Below are positions 1-10,324 of a stretch of 64,000 nt of DNA, one piece after another. Source of the DNA: Ardenticatenaceae bacterium (GTDB lineage: Bacteria; Chloroflexota; Anaerolineae; Promineifilales; Promineifilaceae). Under the pieces are notes generated by a model. It was not told the DNA's origin. It worked only from the letters and a program-made list of their open reading frames with translations, and searched no databases. The stretch is from assembly GCA_020634245.1 (NCBI GenBank), contig JACKCC010000008.1:434001-498000 (forward strand), given 5' to 3'. Position 1 is the stretch's first letter; every line of letters begins with the position of its first letter. A program made the translations under genes and the position numbers.

Positions 1-174
1 ACAGTTGGCACACTTACGGCGGCTAAGGGCCAGGAAGCCCAATCCTTCATGAACGTGACCACATTGCAGGCAGAACGGCCGTTGCAGCCGCGCCCGTTCC
101 GGCAGCGCATCAGCCAACACGTTTATGAATACGCCCACAATCAGGCCAATAAAAAGAAAAAGCAAATTCAGCAT
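1..174 (-). CDS. Prepilin peptidase (A24 family), N-terminal fragment
   Basis: This is the first 58 codons of a gene that runs off the left edge. The translation begins MLNLLFLFIGLIVGVFINVL, a membrane segment, and is followed by ADALPERARLQRPFCLQCGH and later a CANC pair. The NxxADxLP...RPxCxxC...CxxC arrangement is that of the cytoplasmic zinc-binding N-domain of type IV prepilin leader peptidases, which cleave and N-methylate pilin precursors at the membrane. The aspartate protease motifs lie outside the window. The ATG at 174 is the only reasonable start. One ACGGCCGT octamer lies inside the gene. Confidence 0.72.
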   Translation of the reverse strand, partial: MLNLLFLFIGLIVGVFINVLADALPERARLQRPFCLQCGHVHEGLGFLALSRRKCANC

Positions 175-268
175 GAACGAATTATAGCCGTGAAACGTGA
201 TGCGCGAAACGGGAAGTACATATGACAAATGACGTTTGACGCATGACGTTTCACGTATCAAGTTTGGC
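175..268. repeat. Short ACGTGAAACGT / TGACGCATGACGT intergenic repeats
   Basis: The gap holds a run of near-identical words such as GTGAAACGTGATGCG, ATGACGTTTGACGCATGACG and TTTCACGT. The same vocabulary recurs at 7148-7187, 12211-12232 and 17826-17892, always between genes. The function is unknown. Confidence 0.45.
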
Positions 269-1372
269 TTACGGTTTCATAATTGCCGGCAGATAAACAT
301 TCGACACTTCTGGCACAACCCACAACACCACCGGAATTTCGGCTGGGCTGCCAACTACATCGGCCGCCGATGAAATCGTTAGGGTATTGGTGTACGTACC
401 ACTTAAATAGCCGGTGCTGTCTAGGATTATCGCCAAATTCTGACCAGCATCCCCTTCAGCCATGCTCAAAACAGGCGTAATGGTTCCGGCCGTATCCAAA
501 GAAGCTGTCCAGGTAAAACCGGCCGTCAAATCAATGACAACCGTTTGGGTAACAACTCTAGGAATATCATCATCTGCCAACACACCAATTTGTGAAGTCT
601 GAATCTGCATTTGCGGTACAGTCAAGGTGGCATTGTCCCAGTAAACATCATTATGCTTGACCGGAATATTTGGCCGCGAATACAAAAAAACAGTAATGGT
701 ATCCGCCTGCGCCGCAGCCTCGACAGCAAACAAACCAAACAAATCGTACTGTTTACGTTCGTCACTCCAGATGATATCCGGACTGGTCCAATCCGTACCG
801 CCGGTAGGATCAATGCCGACTTTTTGGAACAGTTCACCATTGTCCGGGTCAGGATCGCTGTACCAGTCGGTGCTGGTCCTGGCCGACCAGGAATGACCGT
901 AGACACTAAAGCAGTACAGGCCGCCGGGCACGGCCGTTACCTGCTGATACGCCCCGCCTTCATGCGTACTCCAAAACGAAAAATAATGCAGCGACCGGTC
1001 ACCGCTCATCACACGGTCAGGGTTAACTTGATCTGGCGTGGAAGCAGTGTACTCCGGCATAATGTTGATCCAGGTCTCTGGGCGAGGATCATCACGCCAG
1101 TAAGGCGCCCAACCGGCCGGCATTTGCGCTCGTTCGCAGGTTTGATTAGGCATCAACGGATCCCAGGTCTGACAGTCGGGGTGGCCGGGTGGCGGCATAA
1201 TGTAAGTCGTGTACTCACCCTCGAAATCGGGATTGGTAAGGAGATTGGTGCCAAGGCAGCCTGGCTGACTCGGAGCCGTTTCCTCTGCCCATGTTCCACT
1301 GACCTGCACTACGCCACTAACCAGGCTCATCACCACCAACATGACCACAATAACCAAACTAACGCGTTTCAT
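269..1372 (-). CDS. Secreted protein of unknown function with YLP-type C-terminus
   Basis: About 367 residues. The start is the ATG at 1372, preceded by TGAGGTTATTG (a GAGG ribosome site); an upstream in-frame start at 1402 lacks one. Residues 1-26 form a classical signal peptide (MKRVSLVIVVMLVVMSLVSG). The mature part opens with GTNLLTNPDFEGEY, typical of the first strand of carbohydrate-binding-like beta-sandwiches. A later Ig-like segment (FTWTASLDTAGTITPVL...GTYTNTLTISSAADVVGSPAEIPV) resembles a BACON-type domain. The protein ends VSNVYLPAIMKP, a tail shared in style with the secreted protein ending at 40366. No catalytic motif was recognised; it is probably a surface or extracellular binding protein. 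Confidence 0.6.
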   Translation of the reverse strand: MKRVSLVIVVMLVVMSLVSGVVQVSGTWAEETAPSQPGCLGTNLLTNPDFEGEYTTYIMPPPGHPDCQTWDPLMPNQTCERAQMPAGWAPYWRDDPRPETWINIMPEYTASTPDQVNPDRVMSGDRSLHYFSFWSTHEGGAYQQVTAVPGGLYCFSVYGHSWSARTSTDWYSDPDPDNGELFQKVGIDPTGGTDWTSPDIIWSDERKQYDLFGLFAVEAAAQADTITVFLYSRPNIPVKHNDVYWDNATLTVPQMQIQTSQIGVLADDDIPRVVTQTVVIDLTAGFTWTASLDTAGTITPVLSMAEGDAGQNLAIILDSTGYLSGTYTNTLTISSAADVVGSPAEIPVVLWVVPEVSNVYLPAIMKP

Positions 1373-1630
1373 CAATAACCTCACATGGCTTGAATTGAGC
1401 AAGGCGTGCGATTAAAGGATTGACCAAGAAAAATCCTCGAATCTCCCAATCCTCGCTTCCCGTTTTTTACGTTACCCCAATTTACCAGAAATAGGTGTTC
1501 GATGACGTAAAAAGCAGGTATGATAATAAAATCCTCAGGTAGAACATCCGCTGTTCCCGCGAATTGTTCTTCTCATTGTGGAAGAGGAAAAGCAAGAAGT
1601 CGATAGGAAAATCGCATTAGGAGAAGAAAA

Positions 1631-4117
1631 ATGAACCGCTTGGCACGAATAGGTCTCATCATTGTTGGCATCCTGCTCGTTATTGTCGTGGCTGGTGCTA
1701 TTACGTTGACGGTTATCATAAGACGGCCGTTTCCCGAAACCGACGGCACCCTCACCCTTAACGGGCTGCAAGACAAAGTAGAAGTGTACCGCGACGAATA
1801 CGGTATCCCCCACATCTACGCCCAAAATGAAGCCGATTTATTCTTTGCCCAGGGCTATGTTACTGCCCAGGACCGCTTCTGGCAGATGGAATTTTGGCGG
1901 CACGTCGGCCAGGGCCGCATCTCCGAAATCGTTGGCGAGGCGACGTTGGACAGCGACAAATTCATCCGCAACATGGGCTGGAACCGCATGGCCCAAACCA
2001 CCGCCGACTACTACAAAAATGAAGCTCCAGAATATTACGCTATCCTGGAGGCTTACAGTGCTGGCGTCAACGCCTACATCGATGCCCACCGTGATGATCT
2101 GTCGGTCAACCAGACGATTTTGGGGCAGGTCGGCGAGCCGTGGGAAATCGAACCGTGGACGCCGGTTAACACCATCTCCTGGGGCGTAGTCATGTCTGAC
2201 AACCTCAGCGGGAGCATGTTCGACGAAATTCACCGGGCGGAACAGATTAAAGTGCTGGGCGAGGCCAACGTGGCTACCTGGGAGCCGTTTTACCCTTACG
2301 GCGACCGTCCTGTTATCGTTCCCACGGAGGAGATGGTGAATGAGCTGCCGGAGATGGGGCTGCTGTTGGGTGAGGATACGGCCGTAGCCCAAACCATCGA
2401 CTGGAACCACGTCAACCTCAGTGTCATGGGCACGCCACCCGATGCCTACACCTTTGGCGCTGGCCCCTTCGTTGGCAGCAACAACTGGGTCGTCAGCGGC
2501 GAACACACCGCCAGCGGCCTGCCCCTGCTGGCCAACGACCCTCACCTGGCCATCCAAATGCCATCCATCTGGTACGAAGTTGGCCTGCACGCCCCCGGTT
2601 TTGACGTGACCGGTTTTTCCTTTGCCGGCGTGCCCGGCGTCGTCATTGGCCACAACGACAAAATCGCCTGGGGCGTCACCAACTCCGGCCCTGACGTGCA
2701 AGACCTCTTCATCGAAAAGATCAACCCCAGCAACCCCGACCAGTACGAATACCAGGGCGAATGGCAGGACATGGAAATCATCCCGGAAGTGATCAAAGTC
2801 AACGGCGGCGAGGACGTCACCCTCAACGTGCGCGTCACTCGTCACGGCCCAATCATCAACGAAGTTGTCGATGGTTTGAGCGACGTTCTGGCTGTCCAGT
2901 GGACGGCCGAAGAGCCATCGCGCGTTTTGCAATCGGTCATCCTGCTCAATCAGGCCCAAAACCACGCCGATTTCCGTGAAGCACTGCGCTACTGGGATAT
3001 TCCCTCGCAAAACGTTATCTACGCCGACGTAGAAGGTAACATCGCCTACCAAATGCCGGGTCGTATCCCCATCCGCAAAGATGGCAACGGCCTGGTTCCT
3101 GTGCCTGGCTGGACCGGTGAATATGATTGGGACGGCTGGATTCCCTATGAAGATCTGCCCGCGGCCTTCAATCCTGAAAAAGGGTACATCGTCACCGCCA
3201 ACAATGCCATTGTCGATGAGGATTATCCATACTTCCTGACCTATTACTGGGATAACGGCAATCGCAGCCAGCGTATCACCGAAATGTTGGAAGCCGCTAT
3301 CGACCGGGGTAACGTAACGGCCGCTGACTTTGCCCGCATCCAATTCGACAGCAAATCGCTGCTAGCCGAAAAGTATGTGCCCCTGCTGCAAAACCTTTCC
3401 AGCAGCAACAGCCAGGTACAGGCGGCCATCGAACGGCTGCGCGGCTGGGATTTGCAAGAACGGCGCGACAGCGTTCCTGCCACCCTCTTCGAGATTTTCT
3501 ATTTACATCTCAAATGGAATGTGCTGGTCGATGACACAGGCAAAGACCTTTTCCATGATGTGGCTTCTACAAACGCCGGGACTGTTTTCTTCCAGGAGTT
3601 GGCCGACCAAGCTAACGCGATCTGGTGGGACGACGTGACAACAACAAAAACAGAAACTCGCGAGGATATCATTTTGCAATCATTGTCCGATGCCATCGAC
3701 TGGCTTGAGGAACATCAAGGCGGTGAAATGAATGATTGGACATGGGGCAGCCTTCACACAGCCACGTTTGTCAGCAATCCGCTCGGAGCCAGTGGCGTTG
3801 GCCCGATAGAATCACTGGTTAATCGCGGCCCGTTTCCGTCTGACGGCGGGTCAAGTATTGTTAATGCGATGAGTTGGAGTTGGGAAGACCCGGCCAAAGT
3901 AACCGCGCATCCCTCAATGCGGATGATTGTGGATATGAGCAACCTGGATGCCAGCCAGACAATCATTCCCACCGGCCAAAGCGGTCATCCTTACCACAAG
4001 CATTATGATGATATGTTTGATCTGTACTTGAACGGCAAATATCATCCGATGTTGTGGAGCCGCGAAGCTGTTGAGGCAGCCGCAGCCGACGTACTCATTT
4101 TACAACCGGGGGAATAA
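1631..4117 (+). CDS. Penicillin acylase family protein (N-terminal nucleophile amidase)
   Basis: 828 residues, the usual size for a penicillin G acylase / acyl-homoserine-lactone acylase precursor. The ribosome site AGGAG lies 7 bases before ATG. An N-terminal membrane segment (residues 8-32) anchors or exports it. The alpha-chain motif VYRDEYGIPHIYAQNEADLF and the processing site GSNNWVVSG are clear. Ser283 (GGC|AGC at 2474-2479) would become the catalytic N-terminal serine of the beta chain, and HGPI and later beta-chain Asn motifs are present. The family hydrolyses amides of carboxylic acids (beta-lactams, AHLs, acyl-amino acids). The substrate cannot be told from sequence. The gene is monocistronic, ending in a strong terminator. 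Confidence 0.9.
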   Translation: MNRLARIGLIIVGILLVIVVAGAITLTVIIRRPFPETDGTLTLNGLQDKVEVYRDEYGIPHIYAQNEADLFFAQGYVTAQDRFWQMEFWRHVGQGRISEIVGEATLDSDKFIRNMGWNRMAQTTADYYKNEAPEYYAILEAYSAGVNAYIDAHRDDLSVNQTILGQVGEPWEIEPWTPVNTISWGVVMSDNLSGSMFDEIHRAEQIKVLGEANVATWEPFYPYGDRPVIVPTEEMVNELPEMGLLLGEDTAVAQTIDWNHVNLSVMGTPPDAYTFGAGPFVGSNNWVVSGEHTASGLPLLANDPHLAIQMPSIWYEVGLHAPGFDVTGFSFAGVPGVVIGHNDKIAWGVTNSGPDVQDLFIEKINPSNPDQYEYQGEWQDMEIIPEVIKVNGGEDVTLNVRVTRHGPIINEVVDGLSDVLAVQWTAEEPSRVLQSVILLNQAQNHADFREALRYWDIPSQNVIYADVEGNIAYQMPGRIPIRKDGNGLVPVPGWTGEYDWDGWIPYEDLPAAFNPEKGYIVTANNAIVDEDYPYFLTYYWDNGNRSQRITEMLEAAIDRGNVTAADFARIQFDSKSLLAEKYVPLLQNLSSSNSQVQAAIERLRGWDLQERRDSVPATLFEIFYLHLKWNVLVDDTGKDLFHDVASTNAGTVFFQELADQANAIWWDDVTTTKTETREDIILQSLSDAIDWLEEHQGGEMNDWTWGSLHTATFVSNPLGASGVGPIESLVNRGPFPSDGGSSIVNAMSWSWEDPAKVTAHPSMRMIVDMSNLDASQTIIPTGQSGHPYHKHYDDMFDLYLNGKYHPMLWSREAVEAAAADVLILQPGE

Positions 4118-4130
4118 CGAGAGAAGACCA

Positions 4131-4166
4131 GGGCCTGATTCGACGATAGAATCAGGCCCATTTTTT
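4131..4166 (+). terminator. Rho-independent terminator after the acylase gene
   Basis: Perfect 11-bp stem GGGCCTGATTC / GAATCAGGCCC (4131-4141 with 4149-4159), 7-base loop, then TTTTTT. It sits 13 bases past the acylase stop and abuts the convergent gene end at 4169, so it may serve both directions. Confidence 0.9.
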
Positions 4167-4168
4167 AC

Positions 4169-4501
4169 CTAAATAGCGCCCAAGAGAACCATAAACCCAA
4201 AGCCGACGGCGACAATGTCCAGCATTAATAACGCCAGCAGGATTATTTTTTGTGAGGTGGTGAAATTACTGAGCGAGAAGCCAGAACGGCCGCTAAACTC
4301 ATCATCTGAGGTATCCATACCGCTGTAAGTAGATTCGGTGCGGACTGTTTTTTGCCGGAGCATGTCGAATTCGTCATCATCAACACTTAACGGCCGTGTC
4401 TGTGGCAAGTCACCCATTTGACTGGTTTCCGGCAGATCACCCATAGGGCTGGTCTCATCCCCAAAATCTTCGTCACGTAAATCGCTAAATAAATCATCCA
4501 T
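4169..4501 (-). CDS. Small acidic tail-anchored membrane protein, unknown
   Basis: 110 residues with ribosome site AGGAG 8 bases before ATG. The first 80 residues are very acidic and low in complexity, with a short internal repeat (SPMGDLPETSQMGDLPQT). The last 25 residues form one hydrophobic helix (KIILLALLMLDIVAVGFGFMV), so it is probably a tail-anchored protein with a cytoplasmic acidic domain. No family recognised. It lies downstream of, and could be cotranscribed with, the TMEM43-like gene. Confidence 0.6.
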   Translation of the reverse strand: MDDLFSDLRDEDFGDETSPMGDLPETSQMGDLPQTRPLSVDDDEFDMLRQKTVRTESTYSGMDTSDDEFSGRSGFSLSNFTTSQKIILLALLMLDIVAVGFGFMVLLGAI

Positions 4502-4588
4502 ATTATTTTCTCCTGGATAGCTTATCTCTGCCTGCTCATAGGCTACCCGTATTCACGCTAAAAGTCAACATAAGCTGGCGGCTGGTAG

Positions 4589-5647
4589 CTAGTTGCTGGT
4601 GACCGGCTGCTGGTTGCGCTGCCACCAGTAGAAACCTGCACCCAGTAATATGAGGATGATGAGCATCGCCCAAATATTATGCAGCAGCGCCGAAACGACG
4701 ATAATGACCAAGCTGAGCACCAAAGCCAAAACGAAGGTCAGCGCGCTAATTGCTTTGCGGCCCAGGTTGCCCAACACGGGGATGAAGCGCAGCAGCGCTG
4801 TCAGCGGGCTGGCCAGCAGGCCCAATCCCAACCACATGGCAAGGAAGCCTATCGCCCGGAAGCCCCAAAGCGCAATTTTATATTCGGTTTCCAACTGCTG
4901 GATGGCATCGCTCTGGTTACCGGACAGAACCCGGTACAGCTTGGCCCGGCCCCGGTAATCGTAAGGAGTGAATCCGGAACCGGTTTGGACACCCAAGGCT
5001 GTGGCGGTGATGCCGGCGGGTACGGCCGTAAAGCTCACCCGTACATCACCCAACTGGGGAGCATCCAATGATCCTTTACCCTCAAACAAATATTTCTCAC
5101 TGATCCGATAAGGGCCTTCCAGCACATTTTGGCTGCTGAGCGCCAGCGATTCCGGGCGGGGCAGGTCCATTTGCTGGGTGTCGATTTGGAATGCGCCGAG
5201 GGTGGCGGAAACGGCCGTAAACGTTTCACCATATACCGGCATAAGCGGATTCTCGTGCCCGGCCGGTTCAGAAAATTCTTCCGCCGAACGGGGGTCGTTT
5301 GTCCACTCCAGTTCATACTTGTAATAGGTATTGTCTTCGTCGGATTCCTCTTTCTCGACCCAGGCGTACATTTCCACCCAACGCCTGACCTGGATAAATT
5401 CGGCCCGGCGCAGGTAAAGCCCATCGGTAACAGGAACGGCCGTGTCCAACCGCCCGGTCACACTTACAAACTCTCCCTCATTGGCGGCATCAACCACCTC
5501 GGCGCCGACCGGCTTACTCTTCACCGCCACGTCGGCCAGATTGATCCGCCCCTCATTCGTCCACAACAGCACGACCGACCCCAACAGCACCAGCACGCCA
5601 AACAGCATACGCACAAATGGATTTTTGGATTCTCGCCTACGACGCAT
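4589..5647 (-). CDS. TMEM43/LUMA-family membrane protein
   Basis: About 352 residues. AGGAGG precedes two tandem ATGs (5650 and 5647); the second has the better spacing. Residues about 10-30 are a membrane helix followed by LLWTNEGRIN, the hallmark of TMEM43-like proteins. A large extracytoplasmic beta-rich part follows (residues 40-240), then three to four C-terminal helices. The bacterial homologues have no established function, and the assignment rests on this arrangement and the LWTNEGR motif. It lies just downstream of the lysine aminomutase gene on the same strand. Confidence 0.7.
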   Translation of the reverse strand: MRRRRESKNPFVRMLFGVLVLLGSVVLLWTNEGRINLADVAVKSKPVGAEVVDAANEGEFVSVTGRLDTAVPVTDGLYLRRAEFIQVRRWVEMYAWVEKEESDEDNTYYKYELEWTNDPRSAEEFSEPAGHENPLMPVYGETFTAVSATLGAFQIDTQQMDLPRPESLALSSQNVLEGPYRISEKYLFEGKGSLDAPQLGDVRVSFTAVPAGITATALGVQTGSGFTPYDYRGRAKLYRVLSGNQSDAIQQLETEYKIALWGFRAIGFLAMWLGLGLLASPLTALLRFIPVLGNLGRKAISALTFVLALVLSLVIIVVSALLHNIWAMLIILILLGAGFYWWQRNQQPVTSN

Positions 5648-5743
5648 CATGTCCTCCTGGTCTTTTATACTTTTGGCACGGGTGCAGGGGAGCAGAGGGG
5701 CAGGGGAGAGATTTTTACCCTTGCTCCTCCGCTCCCCTGCTAT

Positions 5744-7132
<1,389 letters not shown>

Positions 7133-7147
7133 GGGGGAATCTCCTAT

Positions 7148-7187
7148 AAAACGTGAAACGTAAAACGTGAAACGTAAAACGTGAATT
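7148..7187. repeat. Tandem AAACGTGAAACGT repeat
   Basis: Five alternating units of AAACGTGA and AAACGTA just upstream of the lysine aminomutase start (minus strand). Each word is partly palindromic (ACGT). It resembles the intergenic words at 191-260 and 12211-12232. Confidence 0.55.
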
Positions 7188-7245
7188 CTTATGATGTCAG
7201 GTGATTGTACGAAGATTCAGGCGGTTAGACAATGCAGGAGGTAAC

Positions 7246-7302
7246 ATTTCCCCGGAAACTGTAGCCAGAGCCATTGGCTAATCCGAGAGTTTCCGGGGAA
7301 AT
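7246..7302. repeat. Dispersed hairpin repeat, copy 1 (TTTCCCCGG family)
   Basis: Perfect 15-bp inverted repeat ATTTCCCCGGAAACT / AGTTTCCGGGGAAAT (7246-7260 with 7288-7302). The loop contains a smaller inverted repeat TAGCCA/TGGCTA. The identical arms recur at 19742-19774 with a 3-base loop, so this is a dispersed REP-like element. Confidence 0.7.
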
Positions 7303-7323
7303 ATAAGAAATGAATAAACGACA

Positions 7324-7351
7324 TTGACAGGATAGTTCGATACCGTACAAT
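7324..7351 (+). promoter_or_regulatory. Sigma70-type promoter of the MarR-exporter operon
   Basis: TTGACA (7324-7329), 16-base spacer, TACAAT (7346-7351), 88 bases ahead of the MarR start. Downstream lies a direct repeat GACTGYTCGACTAAA at 7398-7412 and 7421-7435 that could be the regulator's operator. Confidence 0.6.
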
Positions 7352-7439
7352 TCTGTCCATTAATATTTTGGCGTAAGAGTCGTTCAGCCACGTGCCGGAC
7401 TGCTCGACTAAAGACGATTAGACTGTTCGACTAAAAACT

Positions 7440-7991
7440 ATGGCCCATTGGTTACATGACAAAAAAAGACAGCAAAAGTGGACGAGTTTCGTCCAGGCGC
7501 TAAATCCCAACCTGGATCCACAGACATTACGGCTGATGGATGAATTTCAGGTACTTTCTCGCGCCATTCATCACCTCAATGAACAGAGTGTGGCCGAAAT
7601 TTCCGGTTTATCATTTGCCCAATACCGGGTGTTGATGCATCTCTTTTTTGCCGAGCAGATGGATGAATGCAGTGAACTGAACCCATCGGAGATCAGCCAC
7701 CGGCAAGGCGTGAGCCGCAATACGATGAGTTCTTTTATCCGTAATCTGGAGGATGAGGGTTATGTGGAGCGCCGTCTCGATCCGCATGATCGCCGCCGTT
7801 TTAAGATTAGTCTGACGGAAAACGGCCGTTCCCTCGTCACTGAAAACGCCCGTCAGAATCTGGCCAATGTGGGCCAATACTTTATGGTACTTACCAATGA
7901 TGAGCAGGAAACCCTTTCTCATTTGCTGAGAAAAATAGGTGAACACATCAGAACTGTGCGCGAACAGCGTGCAGGAATTGGTGAAGAATAG
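7440..7991 (+). CDS. MarR-family transcriptional regulator
   Basis: 183 residues. The winged helix spans roughly residues 55-135: recognition region PSEISHRQGVSRNTMSSFI, then wing DEGYVERRLDPHDRRRFKIS with the conserved DxRxxx of the family. It has N- and C-terminal helices for dimerisation. MarR proteins repress adjacent genes until a small ligand binds. The two ABC half-transporters downstream are the natural targets, since the gap is only 92 bases and the arrangement is a standard drug-sensing operon. The ATG at 7440 has no strong ribosome site, so translation may be weak or leaderless. Confidence 0.9.
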   Translation: MAHWLHDKKRQQKWTSFVQALNPNLDPQTLRLMDEFQVLSRAIHHLNEQSVAEISGLSFAQYRVLMHLFFAEQMDECSELNPSEISHRQGVSRNTMSSFIRNLEDEGYVERRLDPHDRRRFKISLTENGRSLVTENARQNLANVGQYFMVLTNDEQETLSHLLRKIGEHIRTVREQRAGIGEE

Positions 7992-8060
7992 TTGCTAGTT
8001 GTTGGTGGCTAGTGGCTGGTTACCTCTAACTGCCAGATGCCAGCAACCAGCAACCAGTCA
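7992..8060 (+). repeat. Intergenic inverted repeat (AGTTGCTGGT family)
   Basis: Words like GTTGCTAGTTGTTGGTGGCT on the left face CCAGCAACCAGCAACCAGTC on the right, giving an imperfect hairpin between the regulator and the exporter genes. Similar words occur at 4575-4620. It may act as a processing or attenuation hairpin. Confidence 0.4.
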
Positions 8061-8083
8061 CAAAAAATAGGAGAACTATTACT

Positions 8084-10324
8084 ATGCTGCGAATAAGAAG
8101 GTACTTAAAGCCGTACATGCTCATGTTTACGGCGGCAGTTATCTTATTGTTCATCCAGGCCAATCTTGACCTGTCTCTGCCAGATTATCTTTCCAAGATA
8201 GTCAACACCGGCATTCAACAGAGCGGCGTCGAGGACACGGTTCCCGACGCCATGCGCCAAAGCACGTTAGAGCATTTGGTGCTTTTTATGAGCGCGGATG
8301 ATGAAACGGCCGTACGCGATGCCTACACCCTCATCCAGCCCGGCTCGCCCGAAGCTGCCCAACATGTCGCTGCCTACCCACTCCTGGATACCGAAGCGAT
8401 TTACGTGCGCAACGACATCAGCCAGGAAAAAATCGACCAGCTAGACACGCCTATGGCCAAAGCACTGCTGGTCGTTTCCGCCTTACAGCAGGCCATGGCC
8501 GACCCGGCCAAAGCGGCCCAAATGGGCGGCGGCGCGTTCGATCTTTCGAAACTGCCCCCTGGCACTGACCTGTTTGCCATGTTAGGGCAGCTGCCATTGG
8601 CCCAGCGCGAACAGATTTCGGCCAATATCAACGAACGTTTTTCCACCATGGGCGACAAGATGATCGGGCAAACGGCCGTTGTCCAGGTCAAAGCCGAATA
8701 TGAAGCACTGGGCATGAATGTCAACAAGCTGCAAAGCAATTACATTTTGCGCACCGGCGCGATCATGCTGCTCATCACCCTGGCCTCCGCCGTCTGTACC
8801 ATCAGTGTCGGCTACCTGTCGGCTAAAATTGCTGCCGGAACCGGCCGTGACTTGCGCAGTGACATCTTCCGCAAAGTGGAAAGCTTCTCCGGCGCGGAAT
8901 TCGACAAATTCCCCACCGCGTCGCTCATCACCCGCTCCACCAACGACATCACCCAACTGCAAATGGTGACCATGTTCATGGTGCGGCTGGTCTTTTACGC
9001 GCCGATTATGGGCGTGGGCGGGATCATCCGCGCCATCGGCAAAGGCTCCTCCATGTGGTGGACCATCGCCGTGGCTGTGCTGGTACTCATCGGCATCGTT
9101 TTGACGGTCATGTCCATCGCCCTGCCCAAATTCCGCATCGTGCAGAAACTCATTGACCGGCTCAACCTGGTTGCCCGTGAGAATTTATCCGGCATGATGG
9201 TCATCCGCGCTTTCAACATGCAAGGCTTTGAGGAGAACCGCTTCGACAAGGCCAACGTCGATTTGACAGGCAACACCCTGTTCATCGCCCGCGTCATGGC
9301 CTTCATGATGCCGATGATGATGTTTATTCTCAACGTCTTGTCGGTGGTCATCCTGTGGGTAGGCTCCCATCAAGTGGCTCAAGCCAACATGCAAGTCGGC
9401 GATATGATGGCCTTTTTGCAGTACGCCATGCAGATCGTCTTCTCCTTCCTGATGCTGTCGATGCTCTTCATTATCCTGCCTCGCGCCTCGGTTTCGGCCG
9501 ACCGGATCGCCGATGTGTTGGAAACAGACCTGTCCATCACCGATCCGGCCGCGCCTAAATCGCTGAACGGCAGCTTTACGGGCACAGTGGAATTCCGCAA
9601 CGTCTCCTTCCGCTACCCCGGCGCAGACACAGACGTGCTGCACGACATCAGTTTTGTGGCTAAACCGGGCCAAACGACGGCCTTCATCGGTTCCACCGGT
9701 TCCGGTAAATCGACGGTCGTCAATCTCATCCCCCGCTTTTTCGATGTAACCGAAGGGGCGATTTTGATGGACGGCATGGACATCCGCGAGGTGACGCAGC
9801 ACGATTTGCGCGACAAGATCGGCTACGTGCCGCAAAAGGGGATTTTGTTCTCCGGCACCATCGAGAGCAACCTGCGTTACGCCGATGAGGTAGCCAGTGA
9901 GGAAGATTTGCAAACGGCCGTTACCATCGCCCAGGCCAGTGAATTCGTTAACGCCAACCCGGATGGTCTTCACGCCGAAATCTCCCAGGGCGGCAGCAAC
10001 GTCTCTGGCGGGCAGCGGCAGCGCCTGTCCATCGCCCGCGCTCTGGTCAAAAAAGCGCCTATCTACATCTTCGACGACACCTTCTCGGCCCTGGACTTCA
10101 AAACCGATGCCGCCCTGCGCCGCGCTTTGCGCCAAACGACGCAGGACAGCACCATTCTGGTGGTTACGCAGCGTGTCTCCACCGTCAAAAACGCCGAGCA
10201 AATCGTCGTCCTGGAACAAGGGCGCGTCGTCGGCAAAGGCAACCACGAAGAACTAATGGAAACCTGCGCAACGTACCAGGAAATTGCGCTGTCGCAGCTA
10301 AGTATGGAGGAACTGTCATCATGA
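8084..10324 (+). CDS. ABC exporter half-transporter, degenerate-site subunit
   Basis: 746 residues: six-helix exporter domain with an unusually long insertion between the first two helices (about residues 45-210), then an ATPase domain. Walker A GSTGSGKST (about 536-544), signature SGGQRQRL (about 640) and Walker B IYIFDDTFSALD, in which the catalytic glutamate is replaced by aspartate. This matches the TM287-like, catalytically degenerate partner of heterodimeric multidrug exporters. RBS AGGAGAAC. Its stop overlaps the start of the next gene by 4 bases (ATGA), so the two are translationally coupled. Confidence 0.92.
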   Translation: MLRIRRYLKPYMLMFTAAVILLFIQANLDLSLPDYLSKIVNTGIQQSGVEDTVPDAMRQSTLEHLVLFMSADDETAVRDAYTLIQPGSPEAAQHVAAYPLLDTEAIYVRNDISQEKIDQLDTPMAKALLVVSALQQAMADPAKAAQMGGGAFDLSKLPPGTDLFAMLGQLPLAQREQISANINERFSTMGDKMIGQTAVVQVKAEYEALGMNVNKLQSNYILRTGAIMLLITLASAVCTISVGYLSAKIAAGTGRDLRSDIFRKVESFSGAEFDKFPTASLITRSTNDITQLQMVTMFMVRLVFYAPIMGVGGIIRAIGKGSSMWWTIAVAVLVLIGIVLTVMSIALPKFRIVQKLIDRLNLVARENLSGMMVIRAFNMQGFEENRFDKANVDLTGNTLFIARVMAFMMPMMMFILNVLSVVILWVGSHQVAQANMQVGDMMAFLQYAMQIVFSFLMLSMLFIILPRASVSADRIADVLETDLSITDPAAPKSLNGSFTGTVEFRNVSFRYPGADTDVLHDISFVAKPGQTTAFIGSTGSGKSTVVNLIPRFFDVTEGAILMDGMDIREVTQHDLRDKIGYVPQKGILFSGTIESNLRYADEVASEEDLQTAVTIAQASEFVNANPDGLHAEISQGGSNVSGGQRQRLSIARALVKKAPIYIFDDTFSALDFKTDAALRRALRQTTQDSTILVVTQRVSTVKNAEQIVVLEQGRVVGKGNHEELMETCATYQEIALSQLSMEELSS

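Noticed and set aside
611..1378. 255-residue plus-strand frame over the secreted protein
   Set aside because: The opposite frame has a signal peptide, ribosome site and beta-sandwich features; this one is basic and without motifs.
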